Made by a program: the position numbers and the translations under genes. Below, one piece after another: positions 38,683 through 47,264 of a DNA stretch of 64,000 nt. The first letter of the stretch is position 1. The number at the start of each line of letters is the position of its first letter. The notes under the pieces were generated by a model, which searched no databases, had not been told where the DNA came from, and was given only the letters and a program-made list of their open reading frames with translations. The DNA is taken from assembly GCF_020532665.2 (NCBI RefSeq), contig NZ_JAIWPG020000002.1:62001-126000 (forward strand), read 5' to 3'. This DNA comes from Lelliottia sp. WAP21 (GTDB lineage: Bacteria; Pseudomonadota; Gammaproteobacteria; Enterobacterales; Enterobacteriaceae).

Positions 38683-39375
38683 ATGAACTCACTCTTTAAA
38701 CCAGGACTGATTGTTTCACTTATTTTAATGATGATCGCGTTACCGGCTAAAGCATCCGGTGGTATTGCACTGGGGGCAACCCGCGTTATTTATCCGGCAG
38801 ATGCCAAACAGACCTCCCTTGCCATCACCAATAGCAATAAACAGGAACGCTATTTAATTAACGCATGGGTTGAAAACGACCGTGGGCAAAAAGAAAAAAC
38901 CTTTGCCGTGACGCCGCCGTTGTTTGTCAGCGAACCGGACAGCGAAAACACCTTACGCATTATTTACGCCGGCCCCGCGCTCCCTGCCGACCGGGAATCG
39001 CTCTTTTTTATGAACGTGAAGGCCATCCCGTCGGTCGATAAAGCCAGCACGGAGGGCAAAAATGTTCTGCAACTGGCGATCTTGTCCCGAATCAAGCTCT
39101 TTGTGCGGCCTGCTAACCTGGCCATGCAGCCCGAAGACGCCCTGTCGCACCTGCGATTTGAGCGGGCGGGAAATCATCTTAAAGTCAGCAACGCCTCCCC
39201 GTATTACATCACGCTGGTTAATTTGCAGCTGGGTGGTCAGAAGCTGGACAATCTGATGATTGCCCCGAAAAACGCGGCCCAGCAGGTCATTCCTGCCGGT
39301 GCCAGTGGCGTGCTGACCTGGCAAAGCGTCAACGATTACGGCGCCATTACGCCGGCACGTAACGTGAATCTGTGA
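38683..39375 (+). CDS. fimC: Periplasmic fimbrial chaperone FimC
   Basis: PapD-family chaperone that donates a strand to pilin subunits and delivers them to the usher. About 230 residues with a signal peptide ending PAKASGG. The two Ig-like domains show the family signatures: conserved Arg in [13 protein letters not shown], the [12 protein letters not shown] and [13 protein letters not shown] strands, and [13 protein letters not shown] one codon upstream (38680) is also possible. The end overlaps the next frame by a few bases. Confidence 0.93.
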   Translation: MNSLFKPGLIVSLILMMIALPAKASGGIALGATRVIYPADAKQTSLAITNSNKQERYLINAWVENDRGQKEKTFAVTPPLFVSEPDSENTLRIIYAGPALPADRESLFFMNVKAIPSVDKASTEGKNVLQLAILSRIKLFVRPANLAMQPEDALSHLRFERAGNHLKVSNASPYYITLVNLQLGGQKLDNLMIAPKNAAQQVIPAGASGVLTWQSVNDYGAITPARNVNL

Positions 39376-39389
39376 GTCGGGTCAGGATC

Positions 39390-41957
39390 ATGCATATTCA
39401 GCGAGGGCGTTATGGCCCGGTCGCGCTGGCATTGATGGCAGCGCTCTGGCCGCAGATGGGGTGGAGTGAAAGCTACTTTAACCCGGCATTCCTGTCTTAT
39501 GATGCCGCAAGCGTCGCGGATCTCTCCCACTTCGAAAAAGGGCACCAGCAGGCCCCCGGTATTTATCGTGTGGATCTCTGGCGTAACGACGAGTTTATCG
39601 GTACGCAGGATGTTCGCTTCGAGACGGCGGAGGAGAGCAACTCCTCCGTATCGGGTGGGCTTTCCCCCTGCATTACCCGCGCCATGCTGGAGCGTTTTGG
39701 CGTCAATATCGCCGCCTTTCCGGACCTGATTCAGGTTAGCGGCGAAACCTGCATCCCTTTGGCAAAGGTCATTCCGGGCAGCGTGATTGCTTTTAACTTT
39801 GCCGCCCTGCGCCTGGACATCAACCTGCCGCAGGTGGCGATGCAGAACAGCGCACGTGGCTATATTCCGCCTGAACAGTGGGATGAAGGGATACCTGCGG
39901 CCTTGCTGAACTACAGCTTCAGCGGCAACAGGGGCAGCGATGACGACAGTTATTATCTTAACCTGCAAAGCGGGCTGAATTACGGCGCGTGGCGGCTACG
40001 CAACAACGGTGCCTGGCGCTATACGAGCAGTAACGGCGAGCGCCACAATGAGTGGCAGAACATCGGCACCTGGGCTGAACGCACCGTTATCCCGTTGAAA
40101 AGCGAGCTGGTGTTAGGCGACAGCAATACGGGCAGTGACGTGTTCGACAGCGTCGGCTTTCGCGGAGGACGGCTCTACTCGTCCGACAATATGTATCCGG
40201 ACAGCATGCAAGGCTACGCGCCAACCGTACGCGGCATTGCACGCACGCCAGCCAAAGTGGTTATTCGCCAGAACGGCTACGTTATTTATCAAAGCTACGT
40301 CCAGGCGGGCGCATTCGCCATTACCGATCTCAACCCCACCTCCTCCAGCGGTGATTTGGACGTGACCGTTGAAGAGAAAGACGGCAGCCAGCAGCGCTAT
40401 TCGGTACCTTACTCCACCGTTCCGCTGTTACAGCGTGAAGGACGGATGAAATATGATCTGGTTGTCGGGGATTACCGCAGCGGTAACAGTAATCAGGACA
40501 CGCCATTCTTCACTCAGGGCACGTTGATTGCGGGACTGACCGACGGTTACACCGTCTATGGCGGCACGCAGCTTGCCTCGCGCTATACCGCGATGGCCGT
40601 TGGCGCGGGTAAAAACCTGGGGGACTGGGGCGCGGTATCGCTCGATTTTACCCATGCCCGAAGCCAGCTGGCCGATGACAGCCGCCATGAAGGCCAATCT
40701 TTGCGTTTCCTGTATGCCAAATCGTTAAACGGCTTTGGCACCAACTTCCAGCTTCTGGGTTATCGCTACTCCACCAAAGGGTTCTACACCTTAGACGATG
40801 TCGCGTGGAGAACGATGGAAGGCTACCAGTACGGCGACAGCAAAGACGAAAACGGCGTGCCGGATGTGCAGAGCTATCACAACCTGACGTGGAATAAAAA
40901 AGGGCGCTTCCAGGTCAATATCTCTCAATCTTTAGGCGACTATGGCTCGGTGTATGTCTCCGGGAGTGAACAAACCTACTGGGGCACCAGCGATTCCAAT
41001 ATCTGGTATCAGCTCGGCTACGCCGGCGGAATGAAAGGGGTGAGTTATTCGGTCTCCTGGTCATGGAACCAGGCGGTGGGGATCGGCGGCACCGACAAAA
41101 TCGCCTCTTTCAATGTCTCTGTTCCGTTCAGCCTGTTTACCGGCAACGGCTATCGCCGCGACAGCGCGATCGACAGGGCGTATGCCACCGCTTCAGCAAG
41201 CCGCAACAGCGAGGGGGAAAACAACTGGCAAACCGGGGTGAGCGGCACACTGCTTGAGGATCGCAATCTTAACTATAGCGTGACCCAGGGTCGCTCCAGC
41301 AGTAACGGAACCAGCGGAAGCGCCAGCGCCAACTGGCAGGCAACTTACGGCACCCTGGGCGTGGGCTACAACTATGCCGGCGATCGGCACGATCTTAACA
41401 TGCAGCTTTCGGGAGGCGTGGTAGGCCATGCGAATGGCATCACGCTGAGCCAGCCACTGGGGGATACCAACGTTCTGATTCAAGCCCCGGGCGCCTCAGG
41501 CGTCAGTGTTGAAAACCAGATCGGTGTGAAAACCGACTGGCGCGGCTATGCCGTGATGCCTTACGCCACGGTGTATCGCTATAACCGCGTGGCGTTAAAT
41601 ACCAACACCATGAGCAACAACACCGATATCGAGAACAACGTCAGCAGCGTCGTACCGACCAAAGGTGCGCTGGTACGAGCCCGTTTTGATACGCGTATTG
41701 GCGTACGGGCACTGTTTACGGTGATGCGAGCGGGCCAGCCGGTGCCGTTTGGTGCGGTGGTACGCGAAACGCAAAGCGGCGTCACCAGCATGGTGGGCGA
41801 CGACGGGCAAATTTATCTCAGCGGTTTACCGCTTTCAGGGGACTTGTTAATCCAGTGGGGCAATGGTGCGCAGTCGCAGTGCCGCGCGCATTACACCCTG
41901 CCTGCGGACAGTCTCGACAAAGCCATTACGCTGGCGGAGGCAAACTGTGCGTCATAA
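39390..41957 (+). CDS. fimD: Outer-membrane fimbrial usher FimD
   Basis: Assembly platform for the fimbria: N-terminal chaperone-binding domain ([24 protein letters not shown]), 24-strand pore with plug (about 135-670), and two C-terminal domains ending LAEANCAS with the usual Cys pair. I chose ATG 39390 ([27 protein letters not shown]), which gives a regular signal peptide and 855 residues. A GTG at 39372, overlapping the fimC stop, would add six residues and give coupling. High similarity to the SfmD/Salmonella FimD group. Confidence 0.93.
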   Translation: MHIQRGRYGPVALALMAALWPQMGWSESYFNPAFLSYDAASVADLSHFEKGHQQAPGIYRVDLWRNDEFIGTQDVRFETAEESNSSVSGGLSPCITRAMLERFGVNIAAFPDLIQVSGETCIPLAKVIPGSVIAFNFAALRLDINLPQVAMQNSARGYIPPEQWDEGIPAALLNYSFSGNRGSDDDSYYLNLQSGLNYGAWRLRNNGAWRYTSSNGERHNEWQNIGTWAERTVIPLKSELVLGDSNTGSDVFDSVGFRGGRLYSSDNMYPDSMQGYAPTVRGIARTPAKVVIRQNGYVIYQSYVQAGAFAITDLNPTSSSGDLDVTVEEKDGSQQRYSVPYSTVPLLQREGRMKYDLVVGDYRSGNSNQDTPFFTQGTLIAGLTDGYTVYGGTQLASRYTAMAVGAGKNLGDWGAVSLDFTHARSQLADDSRHEGQSLRFLYAKSLNGFGTNFQLLGYRYSTKGFYTLDDVAWRTMEGYQYGDSKDENGVPDVQSYHNLTWNKKGRFQVNISQSLGDYGSVYVSGSEQTYWGTSDSNIWYQLGYAGGMKGVSYSVSWSWNQAVGIGGTDKIASFNVSVPFSLFTGNGYRRDSAIDRAYATASASRNSEGENNWQTGVSGTLLEDRNLNYSVTQGRSSSNGTSGSASANWQATYGTLGVGYNYAGDRHDLNMQLSGGVVGHANGITLSQPLGDTNVLIQAPGASGVSVENQIGVKTDWRGYAVMPYATVYRYNRVALNTNTMSNNTDIENNVSSVVPTKGALVRARFDTRIGVRALFTVMRAGQPVPFGAVVRETQSGVTSMVGDDGQIYLSGLPLSGDLLIQWGNGAQSQCRAHYTLPADSLDKAITLAEANCAS

Positions 41958-41970
41958 CAGGATACGAATC

Positions 41971-42975
41971 ATGACTCTTATTCGCGCTTTTCTGGGCGTT
42001 GTGCTTTTCATCAGTGCGTTGCCCGCCTGGGCCACCGTGTGCCAGAACGCAGACGGGGCGCCAAAAGATATCGCTTACGATCTTTCCGATGTGTTTAACA
42101 GCTCCAACAACAAGCCTGGGCAGATTATCACTCTGGCGCAAAAATCCGGGCTGGTGGGGGTTTACGCCATTTGCCCGAAGGGCACCACGGGCAAATCGAC
42201 CATGCGAAGCTATGTCACCGATCTGCCGATCACAAGCGTGGAGGACCGATTTCAGTACGTCAAATTAAATGATTATCTGGAGGGGGCCATGCAAATCCAT
42301 GATGACTTTGCAGGCACGTTTTATCCGCCTGCAAACTATATCCAGATGGGGCAACATCCCAACGTGCCGAATCAGAAATCATTTCCGGTGACGGATTCGA
42401 AGCTGGTGTTCCGGCTGAAAGTCACCCGCCGTTTTATCAACCTGGTGGTGATCCCGCGACAAACGATGTTCAGGGTGTATGTCACTACCACCAAAGGCGA
42501 TCCGTTAAGTACACCGGTTTACACCATCAGCTACAGCGGGACGATTCAGGTGCCGCAAAGCTGTACGCTCAATGCGGGGTCCATCGTCGAGTTTGATTTT
42601 CGCGAAATGGGGGCGTCGCTGTTTAGCGAAGCCGGGGCGGGCAACCGTCCGCAAAAAATTTCGCCGCAAACCAAAACCATCGCCATTAAATGCACCAACG
42701 TTGAGGCCAATGCCTACCTGACAATGCGTATTGAGGCGGACAGGGTGTCGGGCAATGCGTTGGTTTCCGATAATCCCGATCTGGGTTTTGTCGTTGCCAC
42801 GCAGGACGGTACGCCGCTGACGCCGAACAACCTCTCCAGCAAGATACCGTTTCGCCTGGATGATAATGCCTCAGCGCAGGTGGGGATCAGCGCCTGGCCT
42901 GTGAGTATTACCGGAAACAAACCGGCAGAAGGCAAATTTACCTCAGTCGGATATTTGCGGGTGGATTATGAATAA
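41971..42975 (+). CDS. fimH: Fimbrial tip adhesin FimH
   Basis: 334-residue two-domain tip protein. The ATG at 41971 (MTLIRAFLGVVLFISALPAWATVCQ) has AGGA about 9 nt upstream and begins a signal peptide. The N-terminal lectin domain (about 20-190) has two Cys (TVCQNADG, AICPKG), and the C-terminal pilin domain has its pair in QSCTLNAGS and IKCTNVE, ending VGYLRVDYE. The lectin part resembles Salmonella FimH more than the E. coli mannose-binding adhesin, so receptor specificity cannot be assumed. Stop overlaps fimF by 8 nt. Confidence 0.88.
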   Translation: MTLIRAFLGVVLFISALPAWATVCQNADGAPKDIAYDLSDVFNSSNNKPGQIITLAQKSGLVGVYAICPKGTTGKSTMRSYVTDLPITSVEDRFQYVKLNDYLEGAMQIHDDFAGTFYPPANYIQMGQHPNVPNQKSFPVTDSKLVFRLKVTRRFINLVVIPRQTMFRVYVTTTKGDPLSTPVYTISYSGTIQVPQSCTLNAGSIVEFDFREMGASLFSEAGAGNRPQKISPQTKTIAIKCTNVEANAYLTMRIEADRVSGNALVSDNPDLGFVVATQDGTPLTPNNLSSKIPFRLDDNASAQVGISAWPVSITGNKPAEGKFTSVGYLRVDYE

Positions 42976-43492
42976 CGTGATGCTCCGAACACTGATGCTG
43001 GCCCTGACGCTGGTAAGTAGCGCGACGCAAGCCAATAGCTCGCTGGGACAGGTCAATATCAAACTGTACGGCACTATTGTCGATTTCACCTGCGTGGCAG
43101 AAGGCAACGACAGTAATAAATCGGTCACGCTGGGAACATGGCCCACGAAGCAGTTGAACACCACCGGTAGTCGGACGCAAGCGATGCCTTTCACGCTGAA
43201 GCTGACAGGTTGTCCGCCTGGCGCGGCCTCGATCACCTTTTCGGGTAAGGCTGATGCGCAGGATAACGAACTCCTGGCGCTGAACGATGCCAGCAAGGCC
43301 AGCCATGTGGCGGTGGAGATACGCGACAGTGATAAAACGCGTTTGCCGCTGCAGCAGGCCAGTCGGGACGTAGCGATAGATGCTCAGGGAAATGCGGTGT
43401 TAGCGTTCTACGCTAATTACATTGCTACAGCAGATAATCCTCAGCCGGGGCGCGCGGATGCCGATGCAACCTTTATGATTAATTATAATTAA
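42968..43492 (+). CDS. fimF: Fimbrial minor subunit FimF
   Basis: 174-residue pilin with a signal peptide (MNNVMLRTLMLALTLVSSATQANS), the disulfide pair (DFTCVAEGN and LTGCPPG) and the end ATFMINYN with penultimate Tyr. As the last gene of fimAICDHF it corresponds to the Salmonella adaptor that joins FimH to the rod. It is followed by a strong hairpin. Confidence 0.9.
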   Translation: MNNVMLRTLMLALTLVSSATQANSSLGQVNIKLYGTIVDFTCVAEGNDSNKSVTLGTWPTKQLNTTGSRTQAMPFTLKLTGCPPGAASITFSGKADAQDNELLALNDASKASHVAVEIRDSDKTRLPLQQASRDVAIDAQGNAVLAFYANYIATADNPQPGRADADATFMINYN

Positions 43493-43497
43493 TCAGG

Positions 43498-43527
43498 GTG
43501 ACTTCCTGCCGTGTGGGCAGGAAGTCA
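43498..43527. terminator. Bidirectional terminator between fimF and fimZ
   Basis: A 13-bp perfect stem GTGACTTCCTGCC / GGCAGGAAGTCAC with a 4-nt loop lies between the convergent fimF and fimZ stops. It probably ends both transcripts. Confidence 0.8.
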
Positions 43528-43533
43528 CATAAG

Positions 43534-44166
43534 TTAAAGCAACTCGTGTGCTTTGGCGTAATCGATCAGTTCAACAATAGTCTGAACGCCCAATTTCGTA
43601 TAAATATTCGATTTATGCGCACTAATTGTTTTGTTACTTAGCAATAATTGTTCTGCGATCTCTTTGTTGGATAATCCATTTGCCAGATACCTAAGAACGG
43701 TCACTTCTCTGTTAGATAAAGGCGTATCCGACGAATGACCCCGCTGGTTCGTCGAGTTATTTATAAAACTGAGCGTGTCAGAAGGAAAGAAGGAATATCC
43801 AGACAGCAACATTTCTACGGCGTTATAGATATCATTCAGATCCTTTCGTTTACTGACAAAACCGTTCGCCCCTGCCCGAATCGCCCTTCCAGCGTAGAAA
43901 GACTCTGATTTAGATGATAAAAATAAAACCTTTATTTTTTCATCTAAGTTTTTGATTCTCTTTAGTAAAGAAAATCCATCCGTCCCGGGTAGTTCGATGT
44001 CGAGTATCACCAGATCGACGGGATGATTACGGATGTAATCGAGGGTTTCATGGCAGTCGCCAGACTTGAGTTTAATCTCGATGTTTTTATTTTTCTGTAG
44101 CAGGACTTCTATCGACATTCTGACGATAGGATGTTCGTCCATAATGATTACGGATGCCGGTTTCAT
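43534..44166 (-). CDS. fimZ: Fimbrial response regulator FimZ
   Basis: NarL/FixJ-type regulator that activates fimA in Salmonella. The 210 residues comprise a receiver domain (1-120) with the phospho-acceptor D56 in LVILDIELPGTDG and the Lys of FLSSKSE, and a C-terminal LuxR-type HTH (about 145-205; LSNREVTVLRYLANGLSNKEIAEQLLLSNKTISAHKSN, given as pattern). A GAGG site supports the start. No sensor kinase is adjacent, as in Salmonella. It is convergent with fimF. Confidence 0.94.
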   Translation of the reverse strand: MKPASVIIMDEHPIVRMSIEVLLQKNKNIEIKLKSGDCHETLDYIRNHPVDLVILDIELPGTDGFSLLKRIKNLDEKIKVLFLSSKSESFYAGRAIRAGANGFVSKRKDLNDIYNAVEMLLSGYSFFPSDTLSFINNSTNQRGHSSDTPLSNREVTVLRYLANGLSNKEIAEQLLLSNKTISAHKSNIYTKLGVQTIVELIDYAKAHELL

Positions 44167-44963
44167 TTTTATGCCTCAGATTGTTAAAGCGCTGGTAAGC
44201 CGGAAGGATATTTAAGCGACCCCTGGTGACGGGGTATTTCCCTTGAAAAAGCGAAAGCATCCTTGTTTACGTAATAACGAAAATACTGCCTCAGCGCTGT
44301 GGGTGAACATAGCTTGTAAAGGTAACTAAAAGGTATTTCCGATTCATGTCTGGAATATGGCTTATTATACCGTGTAAGTTTTCTCCGAAAAGCCTGTAAA
44401 TTATCTTAGTACCCTTGCCTAATATGATGTTCTGGAGAGGCAAAGCGATTATTTTAAAAACGGTCTAAATATCTCTATATCCTCATTAGTGCAACTCAAC
44501 ATGTTTATGTAATGACAAAAAATAATATATATCTCCAAATGTTAACCATTTGTTGATATTTGCATGCGGATTTTTCCTTTCATCTGCTGCCCGAAAACGG
44601 GCAGAAAGACCGGGTCAGCCCCGTGGTCCCTTCATGTGAAAGCCTTAGCTCGCCTTCTGAAAAACGGCTGTTCAAAAAAGCAGGATCTACTGGCTAACCA
44701 CTCTTTGAGTTAACACCTGGTCAGCAAGATGATTGTTTTTACATCGTTATTACAAAATTAACCGAATCGATTCAATCTTAAAGTGTGGACAGAAATCCTT
44801 TATCTGGAACGTTCTCCAGAATTTAACGTTGGCAGAAGGAGAAAATTAGGAATAGTTATAATTGTTTCGCGTTTGTTAATTGGTAACAATAAATTAACCT
44901 GTTCTGGTAAGTAATTTCCTAAAGTTATTTAGGAATTAAGGGGTTAGCAAGGGTTTTAAGAGG
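44167..44963. promoter_or_regulatory. Long AT-rich intergenic region between fimY and fimZ
   Basis: This 797-bp gap holds no coding frame that I can support. It is markedly AT-rich (notably 44330-44580 and 44800-44940), unlike the GC-rich genes around it, which suggests H-NS binding (inference). A perfect hairpin CTGCCCG-AAAA-CGGGCAG lies at 44587-44604. It must hold the fimZ promoter and may carry unrecognised small RNAs. Confidence 0.5.
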
Positions 44964-45671
44964 TTATTCAGAGAGGCGATTCAGAAGATGCAGCAGTTCC
45001 TGGCGATGTTTTAACCCCAGTTTTTCCAGAATCCGGCCAATGCGATATACGATCCTGCTGTAGGGCAGACCCCGCAGCAACGCAATATGCTGCAAGGATT
45101 CCCCGGAAGAGACATAGCGCAGAATGGCCCACTCCTCACGCGAAAACCACTCGCCGCGCAGTGAGACGGGGATCGCGAGGTTGGTCAGCGTTTGTTGCAG
45201 CAGCGTAGCCGGGAGCTGGCGCTCTACAACATTAAAGGGACCCGCGGCTTTGCAGAAAAGGCGGCCATCGTAATCATCCGCCCGCACCAACAGATTAACG
45301 GGCGTAAAAGGGGGGTAAAGGGTGAGTCTGCGCAGCGGATCGAGCAGATCTATAAGAGGGGCGATTCGGCTTTCAATGTCCACGACAAGCCGCGCAGAGG
45401 GCCAGAGTTGCACCGCACTGATGGCGGCTTCAAGCGTGTCAAAGTCGCAGCAATGACTTAAAGGGGAAGGGCTGTGCTGAAAGCCGGTGCAGAGAAAACG
45501 ATCGTGCGAAACCAGAATCATATAGGGCACGTCGGGCTTACGCATTTGATTGATGGATTGGCTCAGATGGACAAGACGATCAAAAAAAGGCGCGCTAAAG
45601 CGTGATTGCGCGAATCCCAACGAATCACTTCCCGTTCGGCGACGCCGATAACGGCGTACGGTCATGCGCAT
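44964..45671 (-). CDS. fimY: Fimbrial regulator FimY
   Basis: The 235-residue product starts at 45671 (MRMTVRRYRRRRTG) behind AGAGGG with 7-nt spacing. Earlier in-frame Mets lie inside the EAL gene. The basic N-terminus is followed by an unassigned central domain (about 45-165) and a C-terminal LuxR-like HTH (about 170-230; FSREEWAILRYVSSGESLQHIALLRGLPYSRIVYRIGRILEKLGL as pattern). Length and position between fimZ and an EAL gene match Salmonella FimY, which activates fimA together with FimZ. Assignment rests largely on context. Confidence 0.75.
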   Translation of the reverse strand: MRMTVRRYRRRRTGSDSLGFAQSRFSAPFFDRLVHLSQSINQMRKPDVPYMILVSHDRFLCTGFQHSPSPLSHCCDFDTLEAAISAVQLWPSARLVVDIESRIAPLIDLLDPLRRLTLYPPFTPVNLLVRADDYDGRLFCKAAGPFNVVERQLPATLLQQTLTNLAIPVSLRGEWFSREEWAILRYVSSGESLQHIALLRGLPYSRIVYRIGRILEKLGLKHRQELLHLLNRLSE

Positions 45672-45696
45672 AAAGTCCCTCTCAGGCGGCTGTCCT

Positions 45697-46401
45697 TTAC
45701 TCTCGTGGCCAGCCAACGGATGGCCAGAAATACCCCTGACCGAATCCCGCTCCTGCTTTGAGTGCGCACTCACGATCCCAGTTTGATTCAATGCCCTCGA
45801 TAAGCACATTTTCGGCAACGTGTGCGCAGAGGCTCACCAGTTCTTTTAATGCCGGAGTCGCCCTTAATCGCCAGAATGCTATCTTATCGATTTTGATCCC
45901 GCTTAACGTTAAACGGCTGCGTAAGAATCGCTGAATTTGCGTTTCGTCAATATCATCAAGCCAGATGCGGCAACGACGCCGGGCAAGAGAGTCCAGGCGC
46001 TGCACGACGCGTTGATATGACGCAGCGGGCAAGGAAAAGAGGTTATCCGGATCAACAATCTCAATATTGATACCTGGGCTGAGCAACGGCAGCACCCGTC
46101 GAAAAAATTCCGTCTCCGTTAATAAGGTTATCGGCAGATTGATAAAAAGATTTTCGTCCGGAAAGTGGTTTTTTAATGAGGCGAGCTGGGCCTTAAGTAA
46201 TGCCAGCGACTGTTCAGGCGATTGCTGCTGAAAAAAGCGTTCACTTTCATCGGGGATCGCGAGCACGCTAAGCACCTCCATTCCGACGATACGAGAGGAG
46301 GGCAGTGCGACGATGGGTTCCAGTTTTATACCGACGATGTCACGCGCCACACGCCGCCATTCCAGCGACTCTGAAAGTAAAGAAGAGGTTAACGCGCTCA
46401 C
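45697..46401 (-). CDS. EAL-domain cyclic-di-GMP phosphodiesterase-like protein
   Basis: 234 residues forming a single EAL domain without membrane segments. The signature reads E-V-L (VGMEVLSV). The other metal and catalytic positions look intact: Asn in LFINLP, Glu in NIEIVDP, the Asp pair in WLDDID, Lys in GIKIDKIAF, Glu in LIEGIE and Gln in GFGQGYFW. It could therefore still hydrolyse c-di-GMP. It occupies the place of Salmonella STM0551, an EAL protein that lowers type 1 fimbriae. It ends 25 nt before fimY, so the two form an operon. Confidence 0.85.
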   Translation of the reverse strand: MSALTSSLLSESLEWRRVARDIVGIKLEPIVALPSSRIVGMEVLSVLAIPDESERFFQQQSPEQSLALLKAQLASLKNHFPDENLFINLPITLLTETEFFRRVLPLLSPGINIEIVDPDNLFSLPAASYQRVVQRLDSLARRRCRIWLDDIDETQIQRFLRSRLTLSGIKIDKIAFWRLRATPALKELVSLCAHVAENVLIEGIESNWDRECALKAGAGFGQGYFWPSVGWPRE

Positions 46402-46689
46402 ACCACAATCCTGTCATTTCCGGCCTTCTGGGCGCCGGGTTACCATCCGTTAGTCTGACGGTGAAGAGGAGAGGAAAATACAGGGCGTTACTTAATGTCA
46501 GCCAGGCTTTTTCGTAGATGACTGTTACGACGGAAAATAAGTCGAAATGGCGAAAAAACGGACATATCTCTGCGGTCCCCACACCCAGGAGGAGAGAAGA
46601 CAGACAAACACGCCAAAAGGCATTGACTCACTTGCCATTGACCGTATAATTCCACGCGTTTCACCACGTTGTATCGCACGCGTCTCCGT

Positions 46690-46766
46690 GCGCCCTTAGC
46701 TCAGTTGGATAGAGCAACGGCCTTCTAAGCCGTAGGTCGTAGGTTCGAATCCTACAGGGCGTACCA
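46690..46766 (+). tRNA. argU: tRNA-Arg (anticodon TCT)
   Basis: A 77-nt cloverleaf with encoded CCA. The acceptor arm is GCGCCCT with AGGGCGT (one G-U pair), the anticodon arm ACGGC / GCCGT encloses CTTCTAA with anticodon TCT at 46724-46726 (reads AGA), and the T-arm contains GGTTCGAATCC. It equals E. coli argU and Salmonella fimU, which is needed for rare Arg codons in fimbrial regulators. In E. coli this tRNA is a prophage attachment site. Confidence 0.97.
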
Positions 46767-47264
46767 TTGAAACTGTCCGCCTTACCGTCTCTGACCTCTC
46801 CCGCTTTCGTTCCTGTTTGTGCACGCAGAATATCCCTGTAAATGACGTCTTGCTCATCCTTGTCTGCCTGACTATCCCTCAACGCTGTTTTTTATCATCC
46901 ACACGCTTGATCCCCGCCTGGGCTGGTATTTCTTCCGATGCCTTGCCGCCGCTGTTTACACTTGATTACAGAAAGATAATGCGTATAGTTCTCATTCTCT
47001 TTGGTGTTTGTGGGCGCAGAGGGACATCTCCCGCATAACAGTGAGCGCAGATCTCACATGGAACCCCTGAGTGTTTACGGTGAATTCTGCACTGGTCTCA
47101 TTGCCTCATCCGCACAGCCTGCTGCTATCAGACGTATTACGTCAACGTGAAGCCTGCCTTTAAAAAAGAGCGGCCACGAACGGGCCGGATAGCGTTGTCA
47201 GAATTGCCCTTAACTCATTATCTCAGGCCCGGTGAGGGCCATTTTGCGCGTAACGAACGAGTGA
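46767..47264. promoter_or_regulatory. argU to siderophore-receptor gap with candidate Fur box
   Basis: This 498-bp gap has no gene that I can support. At about 46975-46997 the sequence GATAATGCGTATAGTTCTCA (continuing TTC) resembles a Fur box, with 6-1-6 half-sites GATAAT/TAGTTC/TCATTC-like. It lies about 270 nt upstream of the receptor start. I see no repeat of the tRNA 3' end here, so no integration scar is evident. Confidence 0.5.

Noticed and set aside
46817..47038. 73-codon open frame after argU
   Set aside because: No ribosome site, odd composition, and it overlaps the candidate Fur site; it has no coding character.
46690..47264. Prophage or island integration scar at argU
   Set aside because: The tRNA is complete and I find no second copy of its 3' end and no integrase in the following DNA within the window.
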